Counted from the stretch's first letter, positions 22,315 through 34,414 are shown. The stretch is 64,000 nucleotides of DNA from Clitopilus passeckerianus (GCA_944990035.1 CALYLX010000155.1:62001-126000), one strand, 5' to 3'. A program made the numbers and translations. Notes: generated from the sequence alone by a model not told the origin.

Positions 22315-22333
22315 ACGCCCCCTCCGGGGGCGT
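22315..22333 (+). promoter_or_regulatory. 3' tail hairpin of LINE-A
   Basis: ACGCCCCCTCCGGGGGCGT can form an 8-bp GC stem with a tiny loop 12 bp before the poly-A. It is preceded by GGCGCCGGAATATAAATTGT and followed by TTTGATC. The same arrangement recurs in LINE-A copies near 27430, 28145, 34372 and 38415, and with other stem bases in LINE-C (43447-43463 and 45330-45360). It is probably the template feature recognised by the RT or the polyadenylation machinery; this role is inferred. Confidence 0.7.
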
Positions 22334-22364
22334 AGGGCTTTGATCAAAAAAAAAAAAAAAAAAA

Positions 22365-23187
22365 CCATGCCCACCTGCTGCAGCAGTGGAGGGAGCGGAT
22401 GCTGCGCTTGCAGCACCCTTGGGAGCAGCAGTGCGTGCAGGGCGCTGCTGGGGGGAAGGAGACGGCAGGAGAGCATCCAATGCGTCCCTAACACGTCGAA
22501 TTTGAGAGAGACACTCCTCATCCACACTGAGGTAGTCTGTGATATGAACAGATGCCGCGCGAGCAACTGTTGAGACAAGGCAGTCTGCAATGAGCTTCGC
22601 CTGAAGCTCATCTACAGCACTAGGTGGACAGTGGTCCATCCAGCCTTGTATAGTGACAAGAGCATCGGTAAGGGCCTCTACATCATCTCTGACGGCCGCC
22701 TCTGTAGCCTATAAAGACAGGGTATAAGAGTTCTTCTCTTCGTGTCCTGGAAACAGAGCTTTGAACTCTGTTTGAGTGGGAGAGCCTGCCCTGGAGGCAG
22801 TTCTAGACTTGGGCTGCGCTACAGCAGCACCAGAGGCGTTCTTCCTGCGCTTGTGCTCCAGGGAGGAAGGGGCTGAAGGAGCAGGGCCCTCATCTGCATC
22901 GAAATCATCGTCCTCCTCCATTGCTGGAGTGGGACGCTTGTTCCGAGCGCCAGAGTGGCCCTGGGGTGTTTCTTCACCATCAAATGCGCCATAGTCACGA
23001 CCATGGCCCTTCTGAGGTGTGGATGGCGTTGGAGTTGGATGCGGCGGCCGGGGAGTCTTCTTGCTGCCTCCTGCACTACTCATAGCGCAGACAGGCGGAT
23101 ATACTGGAGAATAAAGCGGTGTGCAAGCTGCTGAAGGGCGAATTTGCGTCACTGTTGTGGCTGTGATGTTGGTGGTAACAGATCAAA
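22365..23187 (-). pseudogene. LINE-A copy A4: 5' UTR and ORF1 N-terminal part
   Basis: On the minus strand it runs from the 5' UTR start (TTTGATCTGTTACC near 23187) through the intact initiator MSSAGGSKK (ATG 23083-23081) to GGHG, then breaks at the poly-A of A3. There is one in-frame TAG at 22711-22709 where related copies have CAG. It supplies the evidence for the true ORF1 start. Like A2 and A9, its break lies at the GGGCATGG/TGTAGCACC point of ORF1. Confidence 0.87.
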
Positions 23188-23194
23188 TAGGATG

Positions 23195-23368
23195 GACAAG
23201 GCAGTCTGCAATGAGCTTCACCTGAAGCTCATCTACAGCACTAGGAGGACAGTGGTCCATCCAACCTTGTATAGTGACAAGAGCATTGGTAAGGGCCTCT
23301 ACATCATCCCTGACGGCCGCCTCTGTAGCCTGTAAAGACAGGGTATAAGAATCCTTCTCTTCGTGTCA
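23195..23368 (-). pseudogene. LINE-A ORF1 short fragment
   Basis: A near-duplicate of 22568-22742 (minus-strand ORF1, segment LQATEA..DDVEALT..QGWMDH) placed directly after A4. It has CAG where A4 has TAG. It looks like a separate insertion or a local duplication, because the next sequence is plus-strand ORF2. Confidence 0.78.
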
Positions 23369-25701
23369 TCTGACCCAGGGGATGGTACTGCCATTTGCTG
23401 TTGTGTGACAATGCCCCACGTCTCCCAAGCTTGCTGTGCATGGCAGGGGACTTCAACTGCAAGTCGTCAGTCTGGGACCCAGACTACAACTCTACAAATC
23501 ATGTTACAACTGAACTATGCAATGTTGCACTTGACCTGGGTTTGGAGGCCAGCGTACTACCAGTACGCACTCCTACTCACTTCCCACATGCTGTCAGCCT
23601 TAGGCTGTCAGTCATTGATCTATTCTTTCTCCCTGTGAGTCGCACTGCAGGGACCTCACACAGCGTGGTCACAGAGTGGAAAGGACCCTCTGACCACGCT
23701 CCTCTGACCGTCACGCTCCCTATCCAGCCTGTGCAGCTGGCTGCTGAGCGCGTCACTCTGCCAAAGGGCAGCGTGCAAGAGAAAGAGTTTCTGAAGGAGC
23801 TGTCCTCTTCTTTGCGAGCACTGGACACATCTGGTCTCACAACAGCAGAAGCAATTGAATGCTGCACTGGCGCCATTGCAACTGCTATTAAGCAGTCTTG
23901 GGATAACAACTCAAAGACTGTTTGCATCTCCACCAAGTCAAAGTCCTGGTGGAATCCCGAGTGCTCTGAGGCTGTCAAAGTGTATCACGCTTCCAAGGCG
24001 GTCACTGATTACAAGGCATTCCGCAGGACCACGAAAGTGGCCAAGCGCAAGTTCTTTGATAGTAGGATCCAGATGATTGCTACTACCAACAAGCACCCAT
24101 AGGATCTCATGCGCTGGGCCAAACAGCGTGAGCTCCCTATACATGAGGCAATTCGCCACAATGGTGAACCTTGCAACTCCCTTGAGTCGCTGTGGGCTGC
24201 TCTTGATTCAACATACAACTCGGCGTCTGACCGCCCTGTTGACCCCTCTGTGCTTGACGACGTGCCTCAGTCTCCTCCGCGCGAGTGGTGGGACTTTGGT
24301 GTTAATGAGCTTAGAGAAGAACTTGCAAAGTGCTCAAACACTTCTGCTCCAGGTCCTGATCACCTCACATGGTATCAGCTCAAATCCATGGTTGCTGACA
24401 CGGCCAATGCAACCAAATTCATCGAGATTGCTAATGCCTGCCTTCGGGTTGGTCACTGGTTCTCTCACTTCAAAGAGTCGCGGTCTGCCATTGTTCCAAA
24501 GCCTGGCAAACCACACTATTCAACTCCCAAGATGTTCCGCCCCATTGTGTTGCTCAACACACTGGGGAAACTCTTTGAGAAGATGCTTGCTAACAGGATG
24601 CAGTTTGAAGCGCAGAAATTCGGCGTGTTCCACCCCAACCAGTTTGGAGGTGTGCGCCAACACTCTACTGAGGATGCAGGTGTTTATCTCACTCACATTG
24701 TCAAAGCCGGTTGGGCTAGAGGGTTGAAGACAAGCGTGGTCGCATTCGACCTTGCTCAGTTCTTCCCCTCCCTTAACCACGAAATGCTGCTACGCATACT
24801 GCGCAGACTGGGCTTTGCGCCAGGAGTCTGCAACTTCTTTGCATCTTACCTTGTTGGAAGACACACATCCTACAGCTGGAACAGCGAAGAGTCCAGCAAG
24901 TACTCTGCAGACGTTGGCATTGGCCAGGGATCTGCTCTGTCTCCCCTCCTCTCTGCACTCTATTTGGTGCTGGTGATGAGACTCTTTGAGCGCAGGATTC
25001 CACCTGCTGCTACTACACTCATGTCGTATGTGGATGATGGTTCGCTCATCGTCCAGTCGCCATCCTTTGGGGAGAACATCACCCTACTTCAACAAGCGTA
25101 CGCCGTCATCACGGAGCTTGTTACTGCACTTGGCCTTGTCTTGGAACATGATAAGACAGAGGTCTTCCACTTCTCTCGCAAGCACAACGATGTCAATCCT
25201 GCCATTGACTTGGGCTTTGCTCCACACACTGGCAACTCGCCACTTCAACCTAAGAGCATTTGGCGCTACTTGGGCTTCTACTTTGACTGGTCGCTATCCT
25301 TTTAGTCACCATGTCAAGTATTACTCTACCAAGGCTCTGACCACTGTCAAGGCAATGATCATGCTTGGTAACTCATCAAGGGGGATCACCCCTATGCAGA
25401 AGCGGCTGCTCTACCGTGCATGTGTCCTTCCGGTCGCTATGTATGGTGTGGGCCTCTGGTTCTACAAAGGTGCAAGGTGCAAGACTGCTATTTCGCACCT
25501 GCGCACAATGCAACACAAGGCTGCTAGGTGGATAACCAGCGCCTTTCACACATCGCCAGGTGGGGGGACCGAGTCTATTGCTGGTCTCCCTCCCATTCAT
25601 TTGCACATCAGGAAGCTGGTTGAACGTGGCCAGGCGCGTATTGGCACCCTGATTGGCAACCACCCTACGCTGTCGCTCATTAGTGACAAGCACCAGCTGT
25701 A
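23369..25701 (+). pseudogene. LINE-A copy A5: endonuclease-RT portion of ORF2
   Basis: Starts within the endonuclease (near the PRDGTAI position), includes GDFNCKSS, SDHAPL, the RT fingers and palm with YVDDGS, and runs to SLISDKHQLY, where a mariner is inserted. There is a TAG at 24100-24102 (Trp codon elsewhere) and a one-base insertion near 25303 (WSLSF then stop). Its 3' continuation lies beyond the mariner, at 26695-27459. Confidence 0.88.
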
Positions 25702-26694
25702 CAGTGGGCAACAAAACCCTTCCAATGTTTGCTACTTTTCCAAAGATGTGTTAATAGCTAATGAAATAAATTATGCAAAATCTTGAAAATAATGTATATC
25801 ATAGTTCAATGTCTTGGCTTGATGCTGATATAATCCCGAGGCTGTGCTTCCACTTTTAGCAGGTGTTTCACACAGTACAAGGTGGTGACCTATTGGAAGG
25901 GTTTTGTTGCTAGGTGTTTTGAATCTAGTAATCATGTGATAAGTCACATGATACTCGAGTTTGTTGATAGTAGTCAACAAGGTCATGTGACTAGAGTGTC
26001 AGTACACTATATATACAGCTGACCCAAGTGCTGCTTTGCCCCCAACCCATCATGCATGCTCTCACCAAAGCTCAGACTACCTGTGTCATTGAACTGCTTC
26101 ATACTGGCCTCACTGCCACTTATATTCATAAAAAGACTGGTATTGGCCTTGCTTCTATTAGCAGAATATGTGATAAGCATTGTCCTCACCTTCCCAAGTC
26201 ATCTGGTGGCTGTCCTCCTAAGCTTACGCCTGCCAACATTGAATACACAAAACTCAATATGCACATGGGCAAGATTTCTACAGCTGTCCAAGCTGCTAGA
26301 GTTCTTCAAGATATTACCAACACAACTGTCACACCTCAGACAGTACGCAGGGGCCTCAAAAACACTGGTTGGAAGTCCTTTAGAAAGGTGAAACGACCTG
26401 CACTTGACCAGAAGCATATTCGTGCACGGAAGGAGTTTGGAGAAAGGCATAAGGAGTGGACTGTAGATGATTGAAAAAAGGTCTATTGGTCTGATGATAC
26501 TAAAATCAACCAGTTTGGGGCAGATGGGAATGAGAGTGTGGGCAGGGAAGGAGGAGGGGCTTAACAAGCGACGCGTCAAAGAAACCCGGAAATTTGGAGG
26601 AGGAAATATTATGATATGGGGCTGTATGGGATGGGATGGGGTTGGATATGCTACCAAAATTGAAGGTACCATGGACAAGGTCCTTTACACTTTA
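25702..26694 (+). mobile_element. Tc1/mariner (DD34E) transposon, copy 3, right half deleted
   Basis: The left TIR is complete (25702-25911) and preceded by TA in the LINE-A sequence CAGCTGTA. The match to the family ends at CCTTTACACTT near 26694, where LINE-A sequence resumes about 900 bp further along ORF2. A deletion therefore removed the right half of the mariner together with adjacent LINE sequence. Confidence 0.9.
26028..26690 (+). pseudogene. Tc1/mariner transposase N-terminal half, copy 3
   Basis: Both HTH domains are intact (26028-26460). The Trp codon that is TGA in copies 1 and 2 is still TGG here. A different TGA follows nine codons later in VDD*KKVYWSD (26472-26474). A two-base deletion near 26535 shifts the GNERVWAGKEEG segment. 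The first catalytic Asp remains in YWSDDTKIN; the second and third acidic residues are deleted. Confidence 0.88.
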
Positions 26695-27459
26695 CCGTGT
26701 GCCTTACATGCGCAGTTCTGGGTCATGCATCCATTGGCGAATTCCGTGCACACTTCAACCTGGATGGGGAGACAGTGTGTGCATGCAATTGGCGCATACT
26801 GGAAACAAGAGGACACATCCTCCATCAGTGCATGCACTTCCAACAATGGCCCAACCAGCGCTTGCGCTGGGAGCTATCGTCTTTTTTGTTTTTCCTTGAG
26901 AACAACCCTGCCACTTTTGTGTTTCCATCACAACGGCCTCCACCGCCGTTTTCCAAAGCCAGGAAGACAGGGAGACATGGGCTGCCTGATAAGGCCCCCA
27001 CACACCTCCGTGATGCCCTCCCCGCTGTGGGGGGCCACTGCCGACAAATGCCTGTCACAGGCTCCACTGCACCGCCGCGCCCAGATGACCTTGTCTGGGT
27101 GCCAGGTGCGCACCAATTTGTTCGCAGAGAACAAGCCGAAGTGTCTGGCATGGCTTTCCATGCATAGGCGTCAGTGCTCCATTCTTCATATAGCGGCAAG
27201 CCTGGCCCCCAGGGTTCTTGCTGCTTCTGCGGGGTGTTGCATGCTACCATACTCGTTGATAGATTTATCCTTGGGGGCCACCCTAGCTTGCTCTTTGGTG
27301 CACCTCGTATTCAGTGTAGTTCACTCGACGAACACGGTTTTTACCTATGTTAGTATACAATGCATGTATTTAGGTACTTGCGACCGGACTGCAATCGGGT
27401 GCCAGAATATAAATTGTCAGATGCCCCCTCCGGGGGCGTAGGGCTTTGATAAAAAAAAA
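26695..27459 (+). mobile_element. LINE-A copy A5: 3' end of ORF2 and 3' UTR
   Basis: Resumes at LTCAVLGHASIGEFRAHFN and runs through the zinc motif (CACNWRILETRGHILHQC), the proline-rich C-terminus, the FHA* end near 27167 and the 3' UTR to poly-A (27451-27459, GATAAAAAAAAA). The mariner at 25702-26694 and a ~900-bp deletion separate it from the RT half. Confidence 0.87.
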
Positions 27460-27460
27460 C

Positions 27461-28113
27461 AAGGTGCACCAAAGAGCAAGCTAGGGTGGCCCAAGCGCTG
27501 CCTGGGCCGTCATTCGAGGTGCACGCACTGGTGGAGGATATGCTCCCTTGTTTCAAGTACGCGCCAATCGCATGCACACGCTGTCTCCCCATCTAAGTTG
27601 AAGCGTGCACGGAATTCACCAATGAGTGCATGACCCAGAACTGCACGTGTAAGGCGCGCGGTGTGCGCATTGGAAGAACCAACCAGATAAGTCCCACCAC
27701 TCGCGCGGAGGAGACTGAGGCACATTGTTAAGCACAGAAGGTTCAACGGGGCGGTCAGATGCCGAGTTGTATGTTGAGTCAAGAGCAGCCCAGAGGGACT
27801 CAAGAGAATTGCATGGATCACCATTGTGGCGAATTGCTTCATGTGTAGGAAGCTCGCGCTGTTTGGCCCAGCACATAAGATCCCACGGACGCTTGTTGGT
27901 AGTAGCAATTGTCTGGATTCTACTATCAAAGAACTTGCGCTTGGCCACCTTGGTGGTCTTGTGGAACACCTTGTAATCAGCAACCGCCCTGGAAGTGCGA
28001 TACACTCTGACAGCCTCAGAGCATTCAGGATTCCACCAGGACTTTGACTTGGTGGAGATGCGCGCAGTCTTTGAGTTGTTATCCCAAGACTGCTTAATAG
28101 CGGTCGCAATGGC
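27461..28113 (-). pseudogene. LINE-A copy A6: scrambled minus-strand ORF2 pieces
   Basis: A mosaic of three minus-strand segments: a 3' UTR snippet (27461-27492), the ORF2 zinc-motif region (27493-27687), and the endonuclease-RT linker through FHKTTKVAKRKFFDSR and YNSASDRPVEPSV (27688-28113). The joins skip large parts of ORF2, so internal deletions occurred. The third piece is cut at AIATAIKQSWDNN by the poly-A of A7. Confidence 0.8.
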
Positions 28114-29826
28114 TTTTTTTTTTTTTTTTTTGATCAAAGCCCTACGCCCCCGGAGGGGGCGTCTGACAATTTATATTCCGGCGCCCGATAGCAGTCCGGT
28201 CGCAAGTAACTAAATACATGCATTGTATACTAACGTAGGTAAAAACCCGTGTTCGTCGAGTGAACTACACTGAATACGAGGTGCACCAAAGAGCAAGCTA
28301 GGGTGGCCCCCAAGGATAAATCTATCAACGAGTATGGTAGCATGCAACACCCCGCAGAAGCAGCAAGAACCCTGGGGGCCAGGCTTGCCGCTATATGAAG
28401 AATGGAGCACTGACGCCTATGCATGGAAAGCCATGCCAGACGCTTCGGCCTGCTCTCTGCGGACAAATTGGTGTGCACCCGGCACCCAGACAAGGTCGTC
28501 AGGGCGCGGCGGTGCAGTGGAGCCTGTTACAGGCATTCGTCGGCAGTGGCCTCCGACAGCGGGAGGGGCACCGCGAACGCGCGTGGAGGCCTTATCAGGC
28601 GGACCACGTCGCCGTGTCTTCCTGGCTTTGGGAAACGGCGGTGGGGGCTGTTGCGATGGGAACGCAAAAGTGGTAGGATTGTTCGCAAGAAAGAACAAGA
28701 AAGACGACAGCTCCCGGCGCAAGCGCTGGTTGGGCCGTCGTTGAAAGTGCACGCACTGGTGAAGGATGTGTCCCCTCGTTTCCAGTATGCGCCAGTCGCA
28801 TGCACACGCTGTCTCCCCATCCAGGTTGAAGCGTGCACGGAATTCACCAATGGGTGCGTGACCCAAGACTGCGCGTGCAAGGCGCGCAGTGTGCGTATTG
28901 GAAGAACCAACACGACGTAGCCAAGGCCCACCTTTGAGGTGAGTGGGCCTCAGGGAAGCACCTTTGTGCGTAAGGCGCAAGAAGTTGTTGCCAGAGTAAG
29001 AAGGCTGCTGCAGTAGACAAGTCCACTCATGCAGCATTCTATCCACAGCGCGTTTCCGGGCGTACCCAAGGGATGTCCGGGGTTTGTTACCAGCACCCAC
29101 CCGCAAGCCAGTGGCCGCCAAGTGAGCACGGTGGTGGATGTCCCAGTTGAGTCTTGAAGGGACATGAACAAAGTGGACGCGTCTGTCAGCGTCGCCCGAG
29201 AACCAAGCACGTAGTTTGGAGCAGATGGACAGCGAGTGTCCTTGCCCAGAGTGGAGAGACGGGTCCAAAGCCAGACGGATGGCTTTAGTCGAGTCTGAGA
29301 GCACAACTATCTTCAGGCAGTTGCTGCGCAGGACAGCCTTGCTTATAGACAAGTCAATGGCTGCGAGCTCGGCATCATCAGAGAGGACTCTGCCTGATGC
29401 CATAGTGTATTCTTCTGGGCCAAAGGTGCCATGAAGGAGGGAGCAGGCAGCAACCGCTTGGTGCTTCCTGCTTTTGGGAACAGACGCGTCAGCTGCCACC
29501 AACACTGTAGTGTTGGACAGATCTGCATCAGCGCAAATCACATCCAAGTGGATGCGACGAGAATCGAGGGCATCCTTAGATGCTGCAATGATGGTGTCAA
29601 ATGTAACCATGCCAGAGTGCGTATCCAACAGGCGAAGGCCCGGGACCGCTTCTCCATGCACAGGGTTGAGAGGCTCAGAGACGCGCACAGCATGTGCGTC
29701 AGAATCCACGATCGTAGAGAGCAAGTGGCGACAAGTTGGAGAGAGACGAAGGGAGACGCATTGTCCCTTCATACAGCTGGTGCTTGTCACTAATGAGCGA
29801 CAGCGTAGGGTGGTTGCCAATCAGGG
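28114..29826 (-). mobile_element. LINE-A copy A7: RNase H to poly-A, 5' truncated
   Basis: A T-run of 18 (28114-28131) marks the poly-A on the minus strand. Next, on that strand, are the tail hairpin, the 3' UTR, the ORF2 C-terminus and RNase H up to LIGNHPTLSLISDKHQLYEG at 29826, where plus-strand LINE-A ORF1 begins. Confidence 0.88.
28417..29740 (-). pseudogene. LINE-A ORF2 C-terminal part: RNase H and zinc motif (A7)
   Basis: About 440 codons open without a stop. RNase H acidic residues are in place (VLVAADASVPKSRKHQ, DDAELAAIDLS, VVLSDSTKAIRLAL). The Trp codon mutated in A3 is intact here (MLHEWTCLLQQ). The zinc motif CACDWRILETRGHILHQC and the FHA* end are present. A small deletion near 29730 shifts the frame relative to the upstream RT end. 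This is a good reference for the C-terminus. Confidence 0.87.
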
Positions 29827-30475
29827 CACTCCAGTCACTCCTGACACCATGGAAGCACTCCTGCGTCAGAACACCACTACGTCGTCGCTCCAGCTTGCTG
29901 GAAAGCCACGCATTCATCGCGCCAGCCCATCGCATGATATGTGCGTGGTCTTTTTCGACTTCTGGGATTCTAGGTCTGGTACCGCCCTCAAGTCCATCAC
30001 CAATAAGAAGGTGTCCATTGGTGGACGCCGGTGCAACATCTCCCCAGCCAGTGTACATGCCGGCGTCCCTCAGTGTCAGCGCTGTTGGGCTTGGGGACAC
30101 CCAACTGCGTCCTGTAGACAGCAGTACAACTCCTGCGCTCACTGTGGCTATGGCCATGACACGCAGAATCATCGCAAGCTCTCCCACTGCTGTTGGGAGA
30201 AGCCTGATGCGAATCCCCCGGTACCTGCCACTCCTGATGGTGAACCGTGCCCGCACGCACCCAGGTGCATCAACTGCGGCAAGGCACACACAGCGGATTC
30301 GTCCAAGTGCGCCTTCTCTCGTCACCGATTTGACGCTGGCTGGATCCAGCGCCGGTATGAAGTCAACGATGCGGTACGCTTTTCTGCTAGAGCGCCGCAA
30401 AGTTATGCTAACGTCCAACCACCCAGGAGGAGACCGATTCAGACGGCTCTGGGTGATCGTACTGCTCACGTATAA
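29827..30475 (+). pseudogene. LINE-A copy A8: ORF1 C-terminal part
   Basis: Begins at TPVTPDTMEALLRQN, within ORF1, and reads without a stop through the pre-knuckle block and the three zinc knuckles (CQRCWAWGHPTASC, CAHCGYGHD, CINCGKAHTADSSKC) to the ORF1 stop. It opposes A7 head to head. ORF2 of the same copy follows 8 bp later, the normal ORF1-ORF2 spacing. Confidence 0.87.
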
Positions 30476-30483
30476 ATTACTTT

Positions 30484-33400
30484 ATGCGTCATAAACATGT
30501 ATCTATGCTTCGCTTCTACTCACAGAATGTGAATAGAAATCATGATCTAGTGTCATCTCTCCTGGAAGAGCGTAAGAACGATTTTGACGTGCTTCTGTTG
30601 CAAGAGCCTCCCTGGAGGCTTATACGCTGCACTGTGTCCACTACCAACCCGGAAGGGGAGGCAGTGATTGGAGACCGATTCTGACGGCTCTGGGTGATCG
30701 TACTAACTTCACACAGCGTGGTCACAGAGTGGAAAGGACCCTCTGACCACCCTCCTCTGACTGTCACGCTCCCCATCCAGCCTGTGCAGCTGGCTGCTGA
30801 GCGCGTCACTCTGCCAAAGGGCAGCGAGCAAGAGGAAGAGTTTCTAAAGGACCTGTCCTCTTCTTTGCGAGCACTGGACACATGAAGCAATTGAACGCTG
30901 CACGGGCGCCGTTGCAACTGCTATTAAGCAGTCTTGGGATAACAACTCAAAGACTGCCCGCATCTCCACCAAGTCAAAGTCCTGGTGGAATCTTGAGTGC
31001 TCTGAGGCTGTCAGAGTGTATCGCGCTTCCAAGGCGGTCGCTGATTACAAGGCGTTCCGCAGGACCACGAAAGTGGCCAAGCGCAAGTTCTTTGATAGTA
31101 GGATCCAGACAATTGCTACTACCAACAAGCGTCCATGGAATCTTATGCGCTGGGCCAAACAGCGCGAGCTCCCTACACACGAAGCAATTCGCCACAATGG
31201 TGAACCTTGCAACTCCCTTGAGTCGCTGTGGGCTGCTCTTGACTCAACATACAACTCGGCGTCTGACCGCCCTGTTGACCCCTCTGTGCTTGACGACGTG
31301 CCTCAGTCTCCTCTGCGCGAGTGGTGGGACTTTGGTGTCAACGAGCATAGAGAAGAACTGGCAAAGTGCTCAAACACTTCAGCTCCAGGTCCTGATCACC
31401 TCACATGGTATCAGCTCAAATCCCTGGTTGCTGACACTGTCATTGCAACCAAATTCGTTGAGATTGCCAATGCCTGCCTTCGGGTTGGTCACTGGCCTTC
31501 TCACTTCAAGGAGGCGCGGTCTGCCATTGTTCCAAAGCCTGGCAAACCGCACTATTCAACTCCCAAGATGTTCCGCCCCATTGTGTTGCTCAACACGCTG
31601 GGGAAACTCTTTGAGAAGATGCTTGCAAACAGGATGCAGTTTGAAGCGCAGAAATTCGGCGTGTTCCACCCCAATCAGTTTGGAGGTGTGCGCCAACACT
31701 CTACTGAGGATGCGGGTGTTTATCTCACTCACATCGTCAAAGCCGGTTGGGCTAGAGGGTTGAAGACAAGCGTGGTCGCATTTGACCTTGCTCAGTTCTT
31801 CCCCTCTCTCAACCATGACATGCTGCTACGCATATTGCGCAGACTGGGCTTTGCGCCAGAAGTCTGCAACTTCTTTGCGTCGTACCTCGTTGGGAGACAC
31901 ACATCCTACCGCTGGAACGGCGAAGAGTCCAGCAAGTACTCTGCAGATGTTGGTGTTGCCCAGGGATCTGCTTTATCCCCTCTTCTCTCTGCGCTCTATT
32001 TGGTGCCGGTGATGAGACTCTTTGAGCGTAGGATTCCACCTGCTGCTACTACACTCATGTCGTATGTGGACGATGGTTCGCTCATTGTCCAGTCGGCATC
32101 CTTTGGGGAGAACATCACCCTACTCCAACAAGCGTACGCCGTTATCACAGAGCTTGTTACTGCACTTGGCCTTGTCTTGGAACATGATAAGACAGAGGTC
32201 TTCCACTTCTCTCGCAAGCACAGCGATGTCAATCCTGCCATCGATTTGGGCTTTGCTCCACACACTGGCAACTCGCCACTCCAGCCCAAGAGCGTTTGGC
32301 GCTACTTGGGCTTCTACTTTGACCGGTCGCTATCCTTTAGCCACCATGTCAAGTATTACTCTACCAAGGCCCTGACCACTGTCAAGGCGATGATCATGCT
32401 TGGTAACTCATCAAGGGGTATCACCCCTATGCAGAAGCGGCTGCTCTACCGTGCATGCGTCCTTCCGGTCGCTACGTATGGTGTGGGCCTCTGGTTCTAC
32501 AAAGGTGCAAGGTGTAAGACTGCTATGTCGCACTTGCGCACTATGCAACACAAGGCTGCTAGGTGGATAACCGGCGCCTTTCGCACATCGCCAGGTGGGG
32601 GGACCAAGTCTATTGCTGGCCTCCCTCCCATTCATCTGCACATCAGGAAACTGGTCGAACGCGGCCAGGCGCGCATTGGCACCCTGATTAGCAACCACCC
32701 TACGCTGTCGCTCATTAGTGACAAGCTCCAGCTGTACGAAGGAACAATGCGTCTTCCTTTGTCTGTCTCCAACTTGTCGCAACGTGTGCGCAGCAACTTG
32801 CTCTCTACGGTCGTGGATTCTGACGCACATGCTGTGCGCGTCTCTGAGCCTCTCAACCCTGTGCATGGAGAAGCGGTCCCGGGCCTTCGCCTGTTGGATA
32901 CGCACTCTGGTAGGGTCACACTGGACACCGTCGTTGCAGCATCTAAGGATGCCCTTGATTCTCGTCGCATCCACTTGGATGTGATTTGCGCTGACGCAGA
33001 TCTGTCTGACACTACAGTGTTGGTGGCAGCTGACGCGTCTGTTCCCACAAGCAGGAAGCACCAAGCGGTTGCTGCCTGCTCCCTCCTTCATGGCGCCTTT
33101 GGCCCGGAAGAATACACTATGGCATCAGGCAGAGTCCTTTCTGATGATGCCGAACTCGCAGCCATTGACTTGTCTATAAGCAAGGCTGTTCTGCGCAACA
33201 ACTGTGTCAAAATAGTTGTGCTCTCAGACTCGACCAAAGCTGGATGATCCGGTTGGCTTTGGACCCGTCTCTCCACTCTGGGCAAGGACACTCGCTGTCT
33301 ATTTGCTCCAAACTACGTGCTTGGTTCTCGGGCGACGCTGACAGGCGGGTCCACTTTGTTCATGTCCCTTCAAAACTCAATTGGGACATTCACCACCATG

Positions 33401-34110
33401 CTCACTTGGCGGCCACTGGCTTGCGAGTGGGTGCTGGCAACCAACCCCGGACATCTCTTGGGTATGCCTGGAAACGCGCTGTGGATAGAATGCTGCATGA
33501 GTGGACTCGTCTACTGCAGCAGCCTTCTTACTCTGGCAACAATGTCTTGCGCCTTACACACAAGGGTGCCTCCCTAAGGCCCACACACATCAAAGGTGGA
33601 CCTTGGCTACGTCGCGTTGGTTCTTCCAATGCGCATACCGCGCGCCTTACACGCACAGTTCTGGGTCATGCACCCATTGGCGAATTCCGTGCACGCTTCA
33701 ACCTGGACAGGGAGACAGTGTGTGCATGCGACTGGCGCATTCTGGAAACGAGGGGGCACATCCTTCACCAGTGCGCGCACTTCCAACGACGGCCCAACCA
33801 GCGCTTGCGCCGGGAGCTGTCGTCTTTCTTGTTCTTCCTTGCGAACAATCCTGCCACTTTTGCGTTCCCATCGCAACAGCCCCCACCGCCGTTTCCCAAA
33901 GCCAGGAAGACACGGCGACGTGGTCCGCCTGATAAGGCCTCCACGCGCGTTCGCGGTGCCCTTCCCGCTGTCGGAGGCCACTGCCGACGAATGCCTGTAA
34001 CAGGCTCCACTGCACCGCCGCGCCCTGACGACCTTGTCTGGGTGCCGGGTGCGCACCAATTTGTTCGCAGAGAACAAGCCGAAGCGTCTGGCATGGTTTT
34101 CCATGCATAG
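30484..34110 (+). pseudogene. LINE-A copy A8: ORF2 with internal deletion
   Basis: Starts MRHKHVSMLRFYSQNVNRN and keeps the catalytic LQEPPW. Most of the endonuclease is then missing: the sequence jumps to TSHSVVTEWKGPSDHPPLTV via a 35-nt filler (30670-30704). A ~20-bp deletion near 30882 shifts the frame. From 31016 the RT reads without a stop for 743 codons (YVDDGS intact; GVAQGSALS in place of GVGQGSALS). A 5-bp insertion near 33241 within RNase H (DSTKA/GWMIRLAL) shifts the frame again. The remainder to FHA* (34108-34110) is open. The 3' UTR and poly-A run to 34414. Confidence 0.9.
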
Positions 34111-34414
34111 GCGTCAGTGCTCCATCCTTCATATAGCGGCGAGCCTGGCTCCCAGGGTTCTTGCTGCTTCTGCGGGATGTTGCGCGCTACCATACTCATT
34201 GATAGATTTATCCTCGGGGGCCACCCTAGCCTGCTCTTTGGTGCACCTCGTATTCAGTGTAGTTCACTCGACGAACACGGTTTTTACTTACGTTAGTATA
34301 CAATGCATGTATTTAGTTACTTGCGACCGGACTGCTATCGGGCGCCGGAATATAAATTGTCAGACGCCCCCTCTGGGGGCGTAGGGCTTTGATCAAAAAA
34401 AAAAAAAAAGAAAA

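Larger units (their letters stand above)
15445..22364 (+). mobile_element. LINE-A copy A3, nearly complete non-LTR retrotransposon
   Basis: A 6.9-kb element. The 5' UTR begins TTTGATCTGTTACCACC, the same start seen in A4 and A10. ORF1 is at 15548-17959 and ORF2 at 17970-22061. The 3' UTR carries the tail hairpin (22315-22333) and TTGATC plus 19 A (22346-22364). APE-type endonuclease, RT and RNase H in one ORF2, with a zinc-knuckle ORF1, fit the Tad1-like group of fungal LINEs. The clade is inferred from architecture. Defects are a lost ORF1 initiator and one nonsense codon in ORF2. Confidence 0.93.
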
